From contig JASANE010007482.1 of NCBI GenBank assembly GCA_030248225.1, forward strand, positions 31,033 to 95,032: 64,000 nt of DNA, in the 5' to 3' direction. The stretch is from Trileptium ribeirensis (Eukaryota > Nematoda > Enoplea > Enoplida > Thoracostomopsidae). How positions within the stretch are numbered: the first letter of the stretch is position 1; the number at the start of each line of letters is the position of its first letter. Positions 49,301-61,781 of the stretch are shown in pieces. The notes beneath the pieces were generated by a model. It saw nothing but the letters and a program-made list of their open reading frames with translations. It made no database searches and was not told the origin of the DNA. The translations under genes and the position numbers were made by a program.

Positions 49301-50009
49301 TTAAATTTTAAATATTGGGAATAGCTACTTTTATTATAAATATGTTGGTCAACTGTCAGTAAAGTTGATTCAGTCTTATTGTTTCGTTTCTAAACACTAC
49401 AGCTTGTAATAGTGAAATGTGCTGAGGTACGGCGTTTGATATCAAATTTTCCTCACCGCTGAGCTAATTTTGGAAAAAATTGAGAAAATGAGATATGCCC
49501 TGTAAAGAGGAGATTACTTATTACAATACATTTGTACAAATTTTTATGCATCTTTATACAATGTTAGCATTGGATAGCTAGAGTTTTCCAATTAATTGAC
49601 GATTAATATGCAAGCGCATGTTGAAAAATAGCACTTATAATAACTAATACAATTAAAAGTAACTCATACAATTAAAAGCAACTCAGTTAAACGGTATGAC
49701 AAATCAAGCAGTGTCATACATTTATAAGCTTAACACATTTTCAACTGCATATTTAGTAAATTATATTTGAGAGAAGCTGTCGGCCGCTAATTTTTGCTCT
49801 AAAGCTTGAGCTTTGTCAAAATAACATAATATTGCGGTATCTCGCCTCACAAGTCCTATACCGTACAAAAATTTTGATAGGATAATGATTTCAGTTGTAT
49901 AATATATTTCAAGATCAGATCTATATGTATATTAAATAATACACTAGCTGTGCAACTTAAAGTTAAATATAAAAATCGAGCCAGATCATTGCCTCTAAGG
50001 TTGATGACT
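46322..50009. other. Intergenic region, no gene recognised
   Basis: It begins where the duplication ends and lies 3' of the minus-strand gene. A minus-strand frame at 46964-47218 (84 codons) and frames at 48107-48502 are more GC-rich than the surroundings and might be old transposon fragments, but I can assign neither. Short AT-rich runs occur at 48780-48830. Confidence 0.5.
48300..48378 (-). repeat. 20-22 bp tandem repeat, four units
   Basis: On the minus strand GTTGGAGCGTCTGCCGGGAG, GTTGGAGTACCTGTCGAAAG, a GTTGCAGCATCTGCCGG unit and a GTTGGAACACTTCCGG unit follow one another. Unit length drifts between 20 and 22 bp, so it does not hold a reading frame. Confidence 0.75.
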
Positions 50010-52879
50010 TCAGTTATTTTTAAGTCTTCCTCCCTGTTTTGTTGTCGAAGTTAACCTGTGTATCCAAGAACGATGCTGTTTTAGAACGTGAGGCAGTTTA
50101 GTTATACTTCTTGATTTGACTTTGGACATGGGCTCCAAGACGTTTTCCGATGCCCCCTTGGGTGCGTTTCCAGGGCGGGCATCGGTGCGAGTACTGAAAC
50201 TAGAAATATCTCTAGCATTATATTTACAGTTAAATGCTCTTGACGTTGTGCCATAGTTGTTCTTCCCATAAATATTGCAAGTATTAACAGTCAATGGTGT
50301 TGATGAAGTAGCGGGCATCTCATAACCATTTGCCTGCTTGTCTGTGATAGTTGTTTCCTCGCTGCAACCATTTGCCAGGTGCTGAGTGAGCTTACCCAAA
50401 GTTGAATCCTGCGCTGTAGTATTTTGAGATTTCGTCGGATTCTCCCCGCTTGCGTCAACACGGCTATGTTCGGATTTGTTGGCCGTTCTTGAGAACTCTG
50501 AGGTCATACTCGAGGTATTTGATGAAGAGAGTTCGCGCAAACCGTCACTGGACTGGTCCATACTTCTCATCCGTGTATGCTGTTTTCTGCTATTAGCCAT
50601 TTTGGAGCCGAATGCCGTTGAATTGTGATTACGCCAAACGCTAAGTGGTACTTTACTGGCGGTGTGGCCTGCCTTTCCCGGTTTTTCATTCCCGCTATGC
50701 GACGTAGTAGCTCCGTCATCACTGCTTATCGGTGGCAGAGTGGCTGACTGTAGACGATGGGTGGACATGCAGTGTTGCCGCATTTTTATACGCGACAAAT
50801 TCGGTGATTCAATTTGAGCCTGTCTCCTAGTGAGTGGCGAAATGTGGGTCCGACGACAAGATATAGGGCTTTCGGTGACCGAAAGTACCATTCTGCCTGC
50901 TTCTGGCCGATTACTGTTGTCCGCTGCTGAAGACGCTGGTTTAGCTTGCGATTTTGAGCAACTATACCGCTGCGTAGCTAATGGTGACGAATGCATCAGC
51001 TCAATCGTGCTGCTAAAACGACGACCAGTGGACTCAGTTCTCACAGGCTTGCATGAATAAACACCTTGGCCCAGGCGTATGCTTCCTGCGGTGTTCGAAT
51101 TTTGTGGTTGTCGATGATACGGCTGCGGAATTGCACTGGACAGACCAATTCTAACGTAGCGTGGTGTCGCTGTGGTTGTTGCTGTGTTTGTTGTATGCGC
51201 TACAGCCGCATTGGTTACATCTTTATGGTCGCAACCTGTGGAATTTTGTGTTTTAGTGACCTTCGTCTTTGTTGGTAGTATGGATGCTGTAGTTATTGCA
51301 ATCGACGAAGCCGTTTGATCTGCCGGGTTTTGCTTAAAGGATTGTGGATTTTGTACTGTTTTGCTTATTCCACATGAAACCTTAGGCACTAGGCTTCGGC
51401 ATGGTGTGCCAGATCTAACTTTAGACAAGCAAGGGTCACCTTCCGACGCCGAAGACGAACCGGGTGGCACCTCATAAATATTACCTACCGCCGTACTGGT
51501 TATTCTGCTGATATTGCCGCGATTATTTCGCAAATTATTCAGAAACTGGAGCGAGCTGTGCGACATAGCCACTGTGCTTGCGCTGTCGCGTGATGAAACA
51601 GCTTGACCCACAATTTTGGACTTTCCGCCAACAAATTCGCCTAAGCCACGCCTTTTTTGGCCACTCGATAACCCTGCAGTTGTTTTGAAGGTTTTACTAG
51701 TATTGGTAGAAAACTGATGACTAGAATTGTTACATTTGCCGTAAACCATTAATTGAGGTGTATTGATATCAATGTTGTGGTCAGCACTACATCCAAATGC
51801 TGAAATTTGAGTTCCAATTTTCTTATTTAAATAATCGATACCCAGAAACGTCTCAAGTTGCGAAGAACTGCTCGATTGCTTATACGAGTCATCTTCTAAA
51901 TCACAGTTGCATTCCACTTCCACTTCGTCTTTGTTTTCGGTCGTTCGGTCATTCGTTGTTGCTGCCATACTCCAAGCTTGTTGGCGTATGTTAGCAAACG
52001 AATTCGCCACTGGAGAAAACTGGCTAGGCGGGCAACCGGACCCAGTCTCTAATTGGAGCTCAAAATTGGTAAATCCTGAATTTCGTGACGTACCACCGCT
52101 GTCTTCGTCTTCAGCATCAATGAATGGTGGTGAAGGTGGAGATCGTTCTTTCCTAAGGTTTCGGACATTTTGATCAAATATATTTCGCCTTCGTGGTTCG
52201 TCAGATTTTGCTTTTTCAAGCTGTTTGTTGGAATTTAAGTTAAAATACTCATTGTTTCTTTCTTTGGAGCAGTTTTGCTCATTATATCGATTCGTTTCTA
52301 CGCCGCGGATTGTAGCTTCAGTGTAGCTAAGTCGCCGGATTGCTGAAACTGATGCATTCAGGTCTTCTGACTTTGTAGAACTTTGGCTTTTAGGAGCTTT
52401 TACGACAGCTTCCCAAGTCAATTCGCTGCAGTCAATACCCCTTCCACTACCTATCTTGCTATTCGTTAATCCATCACTATCAGTTTGATCATTTGACCCG
52501 GCTTGGGTTTTCGATGCATCTTGGTCGAAACTAAGTGATTCGTAAATTGGCGGTGGTCGAGGTGAACGCTGATCCGGACTTTTCAATCCAACTCTTCCAG
52601 GCCTTAGTTTGGGACTACGACCCTCCGATTGATTTTGCGGATCACCCAGAGTTGCTTCAGTTTTGGAGTAACAGTCGGTGAGCGAAGATTCTCTAAGTGA
52701 TTTATCATTTTTCCTGCAGGAGTTCCTACTCGATAACAAATGAGGTGAAGTAGATTTGTCACGTTTACAAGACGACGAAGAAGTTTTTTCACAAAGCAAA
52801 TATTGCTGGTTTTTACCTTTGGATGTATTGACAAATGTACTATGGTTGGCAGTCTTCGTTGATAGTGAGCTACGGTCGT
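50010..52879 (-). CDS. Last coding exon of a large unidentified protein
   Basis: This exon encodes 955 residues and the stop TGA (50012-50010). The acceptor is TTTACTGATTCCAG just before 52879, and the exon enters with two bases of a split codon. That matches the single base left by the upstream donor at 57282, so the join is phase-consistent. The protein is rich in Ser, Thr, Asn, Lys and Arg, with many short basic and proline stretches (SDDGATTSHSGNEKPGKAGH; TKLPHVLKQHRSWIHRLTS near the end). It shows no membrane segment or compact domain and is probably disordered. I cannot name a family. A long uninterrupted frame in AT-rich DNA, with a good splice context, makes it a real gene. Confidence 0.85.
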
Positions 52880-55800
52880 CTGGAATCAGTAAATACAGCA
52901 CGCGATTAAACAGACAGTCATAGGTGTCGATAATGGGAGTACAATTTACCCTCTCCTAAAAGGGTCGGACCCTCTTTAAAGCATAATTATCACGCCTTCA
53001 TCCTTTCCACCGAGAGAAAAAAATTTAGCAAAAATTGGGGTAAAATTGGTAAAAATTAGAGCAAAAGTGTCAAAATTGTCGGGTGAGTTGGGTCTGACCC
53101 CACTGATATTGTGTTTGCGCCACCTGCGCGAACAACTGAGAAATCATTTCATATTCACAAACTGCTTGGTAGCTCCTATAACGGATTTAATTGAACTGAA
53201 ATTATTTTCTCTGATTTTAAATTGTTTAATGCAGGTATTTTGTTATTTTGTACTTTTGCCAAGGCTGTATAAATTTGGCGTAATTTAACATTTGATAAAT
53301 TTAAAATTTTTTTGCGCCGCGCCCCTCCCCCGCCTCCGAAATCGGCTTGCTTCCTCTAAAATAAAAGTTAGCTACGTACCTGTGTAATAGAGTGACAAAC
53401 TAGGATGAGAAAACTTGACATGAGTGCTGAAGGGTAAACATTTTACGTTTAATTGTGGTTCCTGACTAAGCTTACGAGAGTTATTAGAGAAAGTCTTAAG
53501 GCGTGTTCACACGCTCAAACTTTTTGCTCAAATTTTGCTCAAAATTTGAGCTCAAATTTTGATCAAAATTTGATCAAAGTTTGAAAGCATCTTTTTTCCA
53601 TTTTTGGTAAGTTTGAATGTGTGAACACTGTTCAAACTTTTCAAGGATATTCCTGTAGCCAATCACCGACAAGATTCATTACATGAAAAATTTTGAGCTC
53701 AAATTTTGTTCATAAATTTTGAAATATCGCAATTTTTCGTTAAAAATTACCGTCAAATTTTGAACAAAATTTGATCAAATTTTGAGCTCAAATTTTTAGC
53801 TCAAAATTTGAGCAAAAAGTTTGAGCGTGTGAACACGCCTTTAGTCTTAGGGTTAGCATTACGCTTAGAGAAAAAGCAATATGCGATCATTTCACGGAAT
53901 AAAACTTGTCATAATTAGCTAGGGGTACTGGACATGATTCAAACACCGAGTAAACACTGTATAGGAAAGGGCTTTTGATCGCGTTGAGTATTTCGCTGAT
54001 TTCGCTGGTGGTTCATTGTGATCCAGCCAGATAATTGTTCATTGTCGGTACGTACATTGCTACGAGTTGAAAAACAAATATCTTGTTATCTATATTCTAA
54101 AAAATGCTTACCTTGATTAAGGCTGAATGACAACCTCTAAAACCATGTTTATGTCCTCTAGTTTTGGGCAAAATACGGAACTAATAAAACGTTTAAAATT
54201 TTGCTATAAAATATATATTCAAATTAACTATATTCTTCGCTGAGCCCGTTTGGGTTTCCACTATTTAAAAAACTCTTGGCACTACTATCCGACATAACAT
54301 CAATGTAATAAGGTAGAGTATTTATAATGTTTAGTGTCAACAAACTACAAGATGTGTGCCAATGGCTTGATTACGTAGTATTGTCGACACTGTTCGTATT
54401 CAGTTCAGCAGTTTCAAAATCATCGAATACTCTATAAATACAAAAAAACCGTTATTGATGTTGTTAATAAATTAGAGTGGTTGGGTGTGCCATTTTTGTC
54501 ATTTTCGGATCCCAAAGTATAGAACGAATGTTTCCAAGTTCCTGTGCTCTCGAGAAACTGTTAATTTTCCAGGTATAAGCGCCCTTATCAATTTTTCTTA
54601 TCCCCGCTATAAGAATATTCCCTCCCTCGGTTGATAAAAAATTGACAATGTGTTTTTCTAAATTTCCATCCTCTAATTAAAGATTTGTAAAATAATTTAA
54701 AATGTACACTCCTGCGTTTGCACCGTTTATTTGCTCGCTTCATGCCTCCTAATATGGCTCATGTTACTTGTTTTAAGCAATCGAACAAGTGGCTCTTTCG
54801 GTTCATGGAATGTGGGACTTCTAGCTAAGACTGAAGCTAGCATAATGGAACTGGAAACACGAGTTTTTGATATAGAAAGTTACAAGTGTTGTTGCAGTTA
54901 GCGCTAGTCGAGTATAGTACTTTGGAATAACGTTGAGGACATTGTTGATCACAGTTTTTGCAGGTAATATCTGGATAGGAATTAGATCTTAGTGGTAATT
55001 TTAATTTCACATATTTGCGTTTCATGTAGTTAAAACTGTTCTCAGCAATGCATGGCTTTCAAATGAATTGCCAGATTAGATGCACAACACCGCCTTTATA
55101 TCTAAGGGACTAATCGCCACATATTGTACTTTGTAGGCAGCGACAAGCATATAATATCCAGTGCCGCTATTACAACCAAGAGTCGATGATATTAGAAAGT
55201 ATTTCGGCATTTCTCTAGAATTAAACTAAAACGTTCGATTCACCTCCTCCCCCAAATACCTGAGAGTCTGAATATAGTACTCCAAGAATCTGGAAAGCGG
55301 GACTGCATTTAGTGGTCCAAGAACGTAACGAAAGATTTGATATGTGGTCCAATTACACGGGTTGGGTATAAGTCGATGGTCGAAGATAAAGATAAAGAAA
55401 ATGCGATGAAACCTCAGTACTTTTATTTTGGCTCCGACTGGTTTATATGCTGGTCGTACCATTTACATGTTGACCCAATAGCATAAAAATGCAAAAATTT
55501 AATATTGATGTCCTAGCTGGTCATAAGCAATTCATCGTCACCCAATGGTTGAATTTTGCAGCTAATGTTATGCCCTGTTTATCTGGTTGGCTACAACCGC
55601 GTGTGTTTATCACCAGGTACTCTAATTAACAGGTTGCCTTTTCCAAGCACAACACGAATATTAATATCATAGAATATGCGCGCATGGAGGTTTCAGTTTA
55701 GCTAAACGGGTGATTATGTAGATAGTTTCATCCGGTTATTTTTCAAAGCTTTAATTATAGATTTCATCTATACGTAAAATTTGTAAAATTCTACGCTACG

Positions 55801-57281
55801 ATCTGATAGTCCCTAGCAAAAAAATTTGGTGTTAATGGTGGTAAAAATTACCAATTATATATTACTAGCTATGTAATGTGTTGATAATTCGAAGATTTTT
55901 CGCTCTTGCAAATATATCTCTAAAAATAGCTCTTGCAAAATGAGTGTTTTAAAGCTGCACTCTTAATGTTGTTAGCACATGAGTAGCGTGGGCTTCTAGC
56001 CACAGTCTTTAAGCTATCATGTTGGACAATCTTATATGTGTGACAATAGCGCATTCGTTAAACACTTCAAACTAACGCAGCAACAGTGGATGAATAAATT
56101 TTGACGTGCACTAAGGTTCTAAACCTAACGGTTATAAATAATCCTTTTCAAAGACTCATATAACGGAAGCTACTAAATATAAGGTTCAAAGCGTAAAACA
56201 TGTAATTTGACGCAAAATTTCAGAGCCAATAGCTTTCGAGATAGAAACTGTTACGACATGAAACTTTCACCATTGAACGCAGCATCAATGTGATTAGTAT
56301 GCATTTGCAATAGTTCAAAATTGTTTCAAGAATGTAAGGATTCTAAATTCATAAAAATATTCTTATTTTTAGTGATTTTCAAAAAGTAATTTGTTGCTTT
56401 GTGAACTCTTAGGCATTGTTTTCAATTGCGAAATTCAAAAACGAGACAGACGAGAAATCTTTTCAGCAACCCGGGCGATAACAGTAGTTGCGGAATTTAT
56501 CAGAAATCTAATAAATTACGCAATATGGTAATTTCCCGTTTTAGTTTGGCTAAGCTGTACGAAGCTACACTACGAGTAGAATACGTTGTCTATCGTGCAG
56601 CCTGGACAACGGTAGGTACGGGCAAAGAACCATGCAATTATAAAGTTAATGCTATAAGTATACTTGAAATGTTTAATGATAAATTTCCATGATCATCGAT
56701 ATATATTTGCAATTTGCGGCTTTGTTGGGTTGAAAAAATCGTCTGAGCAGGTGTGCACAAGCCTTCAGTTCGCAAAGGTACCTGTGGCCGCAAAAGGATT
56801 TGTTCATGCACACATTTGCGGCAGCTTAGTATTTAACTCAATTTCGGTGATGCAGCATAATTCTCTTGTAGCATTATGATAATAATACCACACAGCGTGG
56901 GGTATGTAAACGCTTAAACATTATTCAGATTATTATTCAACGCTTTTAAGCATATGGCCAAACGTTTGTAGCAGCGTACTCTGCGGCGCGATGCGCCGAG
57001 TTTGGCCTGTGTTTGCACATGCGTTGTTGTTTGCTCGCTTTGTCAGGTTCCTTAAGGAATCAAGCAACAGCTTCTAAATAACGTAGTGGCTAACGTACAC
57101 GGCTCTGACCAAAACGATCAATGTTAAATATGTGGCAAAAAATTCCCCAACATTGTACGAAATACACAATAATTCCTGCAGGATGGGATTAAATTGCCCA
57201 TTCTAATTACAAATCTGATATCGTCGGCAAGAAACAACTATTTCTTTTTTCAGCTCACCCGACTTAAGCAAACTAAGCTAC
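52880..57281 (-). other. Intron, 4.4 kb, with a MITE
   Basis: It is bounded by GTAGCT at 57281 and ATTCCAG at 52880 on the minus strand. Besides the MITE at 53499-53840, I find no recognisable gene. A 78-codon minus-strand frame at 55226-55462 has no similarity I can assign. A second possible donor (CGG-GTGAGC near 57256) would leave the wrong phase for the last exon and is disfavoured. Confidence 0.75.
53499..53840. mobile_element. MITE with long terminal inverted repeats
   Basis: The 342-bp element starts AGGCGTGTTCACACGCTCAA and ends with its reverse complement (GAGCGTGTGAACACGCCT). Inverted pairing continues through TTTTTGCTCAAATTTTG. AGTCTTA flanks both sides (53492-53498 and 53843-53849), a 7-bp or imperfect 8-bp target duplication. 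The interior is built from AGCTCAAATTTTGA-type words. It has no coding capacity. Duplication length would fit a hAT- or P-type origin, but the ends do not tell which. Confidence 0.85.
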
Positions 57282-57819
57282 CTGTATTTTTATCAGACGA
57301 AATTATATGCCATTCATTATCACCATCAGCACTGCTATCGGTAACTGGATTACGGTCTTTGATAATTGGGTTGTTGTTGAGATTTTGTTCATCTGGATTC
57401 AAAATAATTTCGGCCTGTCCAAAACTTTGATAATGGGATTCGAAGTTAGTGCCGCCGGCGTCGTCGTTGCTGCAACAGGTATTAGAGTGCTTATCACGTG
57501 ACGTTTGCCTATTTTTAAAGAGGTTGAAAAACGATTTCTCAATTGATTCCATATTATCGTTGAGACAAATTGCACTAGCTATCGCGTTTGATTGTCCGAA
57601 AGTTTGCTGTTGTGGTTGACTGGTCGAACTTGTGGAATTGCTACCGCTGTTGCAAGGAGTGGTGTTGCGATGATGGCTGAGCGCCGTCTTTGACACGGGT
57701 GAAACGGCGGCGATGTTGTTATAGCAGCCTGAGGCATACGGCGACGAAGAAGCAAACCATTGAGCGATACGTGAGCCTTGAAGTTTGAACGGCAGATAGA
57801 ATGAAAGTTCAGAATTTAC
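57282..57819 (-). CDS. Internal coding exon of the large unidentified protein
   Basis: The acceptor TTATTATTTAG precedes 57819, and the frame opens VNSELSFYLPFKLQGSRIAQ at phase 0, matching the phase-0 donor of the upstream exon. It runs 179 codons plus one base and ends at ACAG/GTAGCT. The first 35 residues (SFYLPFKLQGSRIAQWFA) look like a folded, conserved element. The rest is Ser/Asn-rich with Gln runs and an acidic stretch near DGDNEWHIISSDKN. Length 538 leaves one base, which pairs with the two-base start of the last exon. Confidence 0.8.
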
Positions 57820-59275
57820 CTAAATAATAATGTTTATTTTTTTAAAAACACATATATCTAAGAATAGAGTTATATCCAAATTTTCGTTTCAGGATACGGA
57901 CACTTAGCACTCAAATTACTTTTTCAAAATACAAAATACACCTTCAGGATTAGAGCATTTTTGGTTATGAAACCATGGGCTTGGAACGGCAGGGCTCGGG
58001 GGGGGGCAGTTTTTTTGTGCATGTGGATATTCTATTACACAGCGGAGCCTCAAAAATTTGAGATTGAGTCTGCAGCATTAATGACGTTCCAACGCCAATA
58101 TATGGATATGCATTTACATCAGAAGTTAAATATAAGTTGCAAAGATGCCATTGCACTAATGTTTTGTAAAACATTGGTCCAATTTAATATGGCAGCCAAT
58201 AATATATTTCGTTTTCGTACAAGTTTTCATTAACTCATTATTCATTGCATAGAATAATTTCGTTGGTTTTGACAACATACACTACTGATTGGACTAAAAT
58301 GGCAAGACTTGGCTTGATTTTTTCCTAGCACCGAACTGCAGTACCGAAAGCTGACACCAAACACTTTGACTGAAAGTATCGTTCTGGGCGAGAAATATCA
58401 CCCTGGGCGAGATATTATTCCACTTCTACGTCGATTACGCTCGGCGGAGATCTGCCTCAACTAACATACTTTAGTTTAATTGAAATGAACGACGCTGTTT
58501 TCGAATTTCGTATACAAACTCGATCGTATAATAAATAAAAACTTTATTATACGATTTTAGATTCTGCGTAACTAAGTCGATAACATTAAAAATTTAACGT
58601 AGTTGATATATCTATGTAGTATCATTTTTAGAACTAAATAAGTAAAACTGAAATTTCTTTCACTTAAAATAATCCGTGATATAAAATTTGGTATTCATTT
58701 TTGTATAAAATTTTTGAATATTTGCGGAAAACATTTCTGACATTTGCATAAAACGATTTTGACTAAAAATGTTGTTTTCGACGTGCATTTACTCCTAATT
58801 TATTTCCATGAATATTGCTACGACTCACGTTTGACATTTCCTAGAATTGCTTTATAATGTATTCACGAATGTTGTAATAAATTTTTACTACACATTTTAC
58901 TCGTTAAGAGTTACGTAGCGTTTGTTTCGCCAGAATTATTTGAATAGAGACTTTGATAGAATCACTAACTCAAACATGTGAAATCATTTTAACTAATAGA
59001 GTGGCGCCTTGCGGAACGTTTGTCTACCAATGCCTGGTAGAGGCTATTCCTTAAATAACTGCGCGATCCGAACCTATAATATTTCACTTAAATCGAGTTG
59101 CTATTTCGTGATTTGTTAGTCAATACTATAGTTTATTTTAAATAAACCATACGCCGGCTTTAATAAGTCTTCAAATAGCGCAGTACATCTACTCTATGCC
59201 TTTTCCGACTTACAAAATGAGCATGTATTCCACATAAGTTGACATCGCCAACAAACAATCCAAAAAGGAACTTAC
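57820..59275 (-). other. Intron, 1.5 kb, no gene
   Basis: It runs from GTAAG at 59275 to TTATTTAG at 57820 on the minus strand. A G run (57998-58005) and two CTGGGCGAGA words near 58390 are the only oddities. No coding frame is supported. Confidence 0.75.
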
Positions 59276-59524
59276 CAATTGAGCGAGCAAATCTTGTCCG
59301 TGCCAAGAATTCGTTCGTCTCGGAGGGCTTCCAGCATGAATTGGGGCTGTCGGGGATGTTTTTATTGTTTTGTTGTTTCCGCTCATAAAAAATCGAAGTT
59401 CCAGCTGCTGACGTTGTATTTGTGCATGAGCTAGCAGCAACGAGCTTTGAGCATGGAGTAATTCCATATCCATTTGTGAGCAAGTTTGAGCTTTTTCGAA
59501 AAATTTACCACGGACATATTTCAT
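59276..59524 (-). CDS. Upstream coding exon of the large unidentified protein
   Basis: It is preceded by ATAACCAG and followed by a GTAAG donor, with 83 codons at phase 0. It reads MKYVRGKFFEKAQTC and then a predicted amphipathic helix rich in Leu, Ala and Gln (MDMELLHAQSSLLLAHAQIQ), then a Ser/Pro-rich linker ending SWHGQDLLAQL. The first codon is ATG directly after the acceptor-like site, so the exon may start translation or be internal with a chance ATG. No exon further upstream was recognised. The three exons together give about 1,218 residues. Confidence 0.7.
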
Positions 59525-60830
59525 CTGGTTATAAAAATATAAATATATATTTTAAAAATAGAATTTGTTTGCAACTTTTACCGCAAAACTATCTTTCATT
59601 ACAAGAAAATTAAACAAAAGCTCTACGTAAGATAAGAATGAAAATACATACCATAAATATATTGTTACCATAATGTTAAGAATTTTATTGCATAAACACT
59701 CGTAATTGTAATTGCCGCGCTGAGACCGTTGTTTTGGTAGCATTAATTTAATTTCCCTTAGATAAAATTACTTTGACATTTTATGCGTACGCCAACACAA
59801 TAATCGGGTGAGCATTAATTATGTCACACTGCATGATATAAATTGGGTAATGAATATGCATTTTGAACATCGTGTGACAATTGTAATTTGGTTTTTCCTG
59901 CTGAATGTTTAGGTTTTGAGTGAGCCTTAGCTCGTTGTTTCTGCTTCTGCTTTTCGTAATAAATTTTGACATTTTAATAAGCTTGAAGTTTTTCCTTGGC
60001 TTGTGAATTGGTGCTAGGGTTTAAAACCGCGATATTGTTAAAAAAATAACGTTTATGTAGCTACAAAATTTCAAGATTTCGGAGAATAGAAGATTTATAA
60101 TTGTTTAAGAAGTTTGAGTTCGATCGTAATAATAAAATGTTTAGTGAAAGACAAAACAGTTTATTGTTCAGTCTTGAGGTTGGTATATAAAGTCGATCCG
60201 TTAGAGTGCAGGGCAACAGTTATCGTTCCCAGCTCTCGGTGGTTATGTGTTTTTCTTTGATAAACAGTTGGAATCTAAAGTTTGAATAGCTTGACATCCT
60301 AATTGTGTAGCGCCGTGTTATACAGCTGTGACTGACACGAGGGTGTTGGTGACAATAGGAACCAAATGGGACTGATCTTTAACAATACACATTCTGTAAT
60401 AACAAAATGGGTCTTTAGACCGCTTCCCACCCGAAAATGAATAATTTTGAACAAACGCAGTTAATTTTGATACAACTGGACTCAGTTAATTGCTTAAAAT
60501 CGCCGTTAGAGCTATATTGATACAAAATTTTTTCATACCCTTTGATAAGTTGAGCCGAATGGTGTTAGAATCAGCTGAATTTCAGGATTAACAGTTTAGA
60601 GAGGGCTTAGCAATTTACATCAATAGCGATAGGTTCTTGTCACATAAAAGAATTGAACTAATTTTGAGTCAGCTCATCAATGCGGTGACGAATGATATAC
60701 TAAATTATACATCTACTGATATTTGTTCGGTGTGGGGCTATAGATGAGAAGGTTCAACAAATATAGTTTATATTATGCCCTAAAATAGAATTTGCCATGC
60801 TGTCTGCTCGTGCGAATGTTTATTTCAGCA
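59525..60830. other. Upstream flank of the gene, no exon recognised
   Basis: AT-rich. A plus-strand TATATAAAG near 60185 is followed about 30 bp later by TTAGAGTGCAG, which resembles a core promoter or an LTR start, but no frame follows it. Minus-strand frames at 59552-59743 and 59781-59972 lack splice support. Confidence 0.5.
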
Positions 60831-61059
60831 GTGTTACATCCACCGGCGAACTACTTAAGGCCAGAGCCACCGTTAAAATTTGAGCTGAATCAGTTACTAC
60901 AAGCGACAGTCGTAAAAATTTACTGATAGCCTGAAGTATTGCACTATTTATCTCCTGTTCGCGAACGGACGGACATATATTTATACCATTGCAGTTGAAG
61001 ACGCGAGAATTTAAACGCACTCAACAGAAAAAATTGGCGAAATACCTCGATCGGTTGTT

Positions 61060-61560
61060 GAATTATTTGAGTTGTAACAGTTTGTCGTATTACTTAGTTA
61101 TATAATGTAAATGTTGCAAGATACGGTTTTGTGATCGTTTTGTTAATTTTATTTAAAAAATCGGAATTTTTGTTGAAAAATAGGGCACCAAGAACGCTTT
61201 CTTGCCGGACACCATATGTGGTCCTGACCAAGAACGACGTTTTATCTCCAATTTTTACGCAGTAGGATCAATTGTTCAGGTATGATTTAAACCATTCGAT
61301 CGATATGTTTGATTCGTCAATTCTACAAAAACGACTGAGTAAAAACTGATGATCAATCAAGTCGAAAGAGATCCAACAATACAAGCAATGCCGCTTTTTT
61401 CTAACCATATTGTCTCGTATGTCGGACTGCGTTTTGAGCTTTTTGGTGCAATTAGATGACGTACACTTTCTTCAGTTAGAGGCAATATTTCAAATAGCGT
61501 AGTTCTGACATTCATGATTTGCTGGTCACGATCGCTTTTGGTGAAGGTGCGCCGCATGCT
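61060..61560 (-). pseudogene. LINE reverse transcriptase fragment
   Basis: The palm entry is visible as ILPLTEESVRHLIAPKSSK, followed by TIWLEKSGIA. After a frame change come FDLIDHQFLLSRF, IEWFKSYLNN and VRQESVLGALFF, which correspond to the DHxxLLxKL, WFxSYL and GVPQGSVLGPLLF motifs of CR1/Jockey-type enzymes. The usual Gly of QGS is Glu here, and the YxDD box is not found, so it is inactive. Confidence 0.75.
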
Positions 61561-61781
61561 GGTTATCTTTTCACTAAAATAGCGAGCTAAGCCATCAGCC
61601 TTGTCGGGATGCAGTTGATGTTTCTTATGACTTTGAATTTTGAACTTAATTACTTTCTATTTCTTTGAGTTTACGAGGCTGACTAGTCGTTTACGCGAAA
61701 AAGAATTTAGTTTGGCAGAGTTCCCGGGATGATTTGTGCTGCTCAAGGTACTTATCACGACTTCTTTGCTCCGCAATTTTT

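Noticed and set aside
52880..52901. Start of the last exon's frame seven codons upstream of the acceptor
   Set aside because: Those codons lie in a polypyrimidine/acceptor context (TTTACTGATTCCAG) and begin with GTG, so they are intronic.
57250..57281. Extension of the middle exon to a GTGAGC donor near 57256
   Set aside because: It would leave phase 0, whereas the last exon needs one base from upstream; the ACAG/GTAGCT donor fits.
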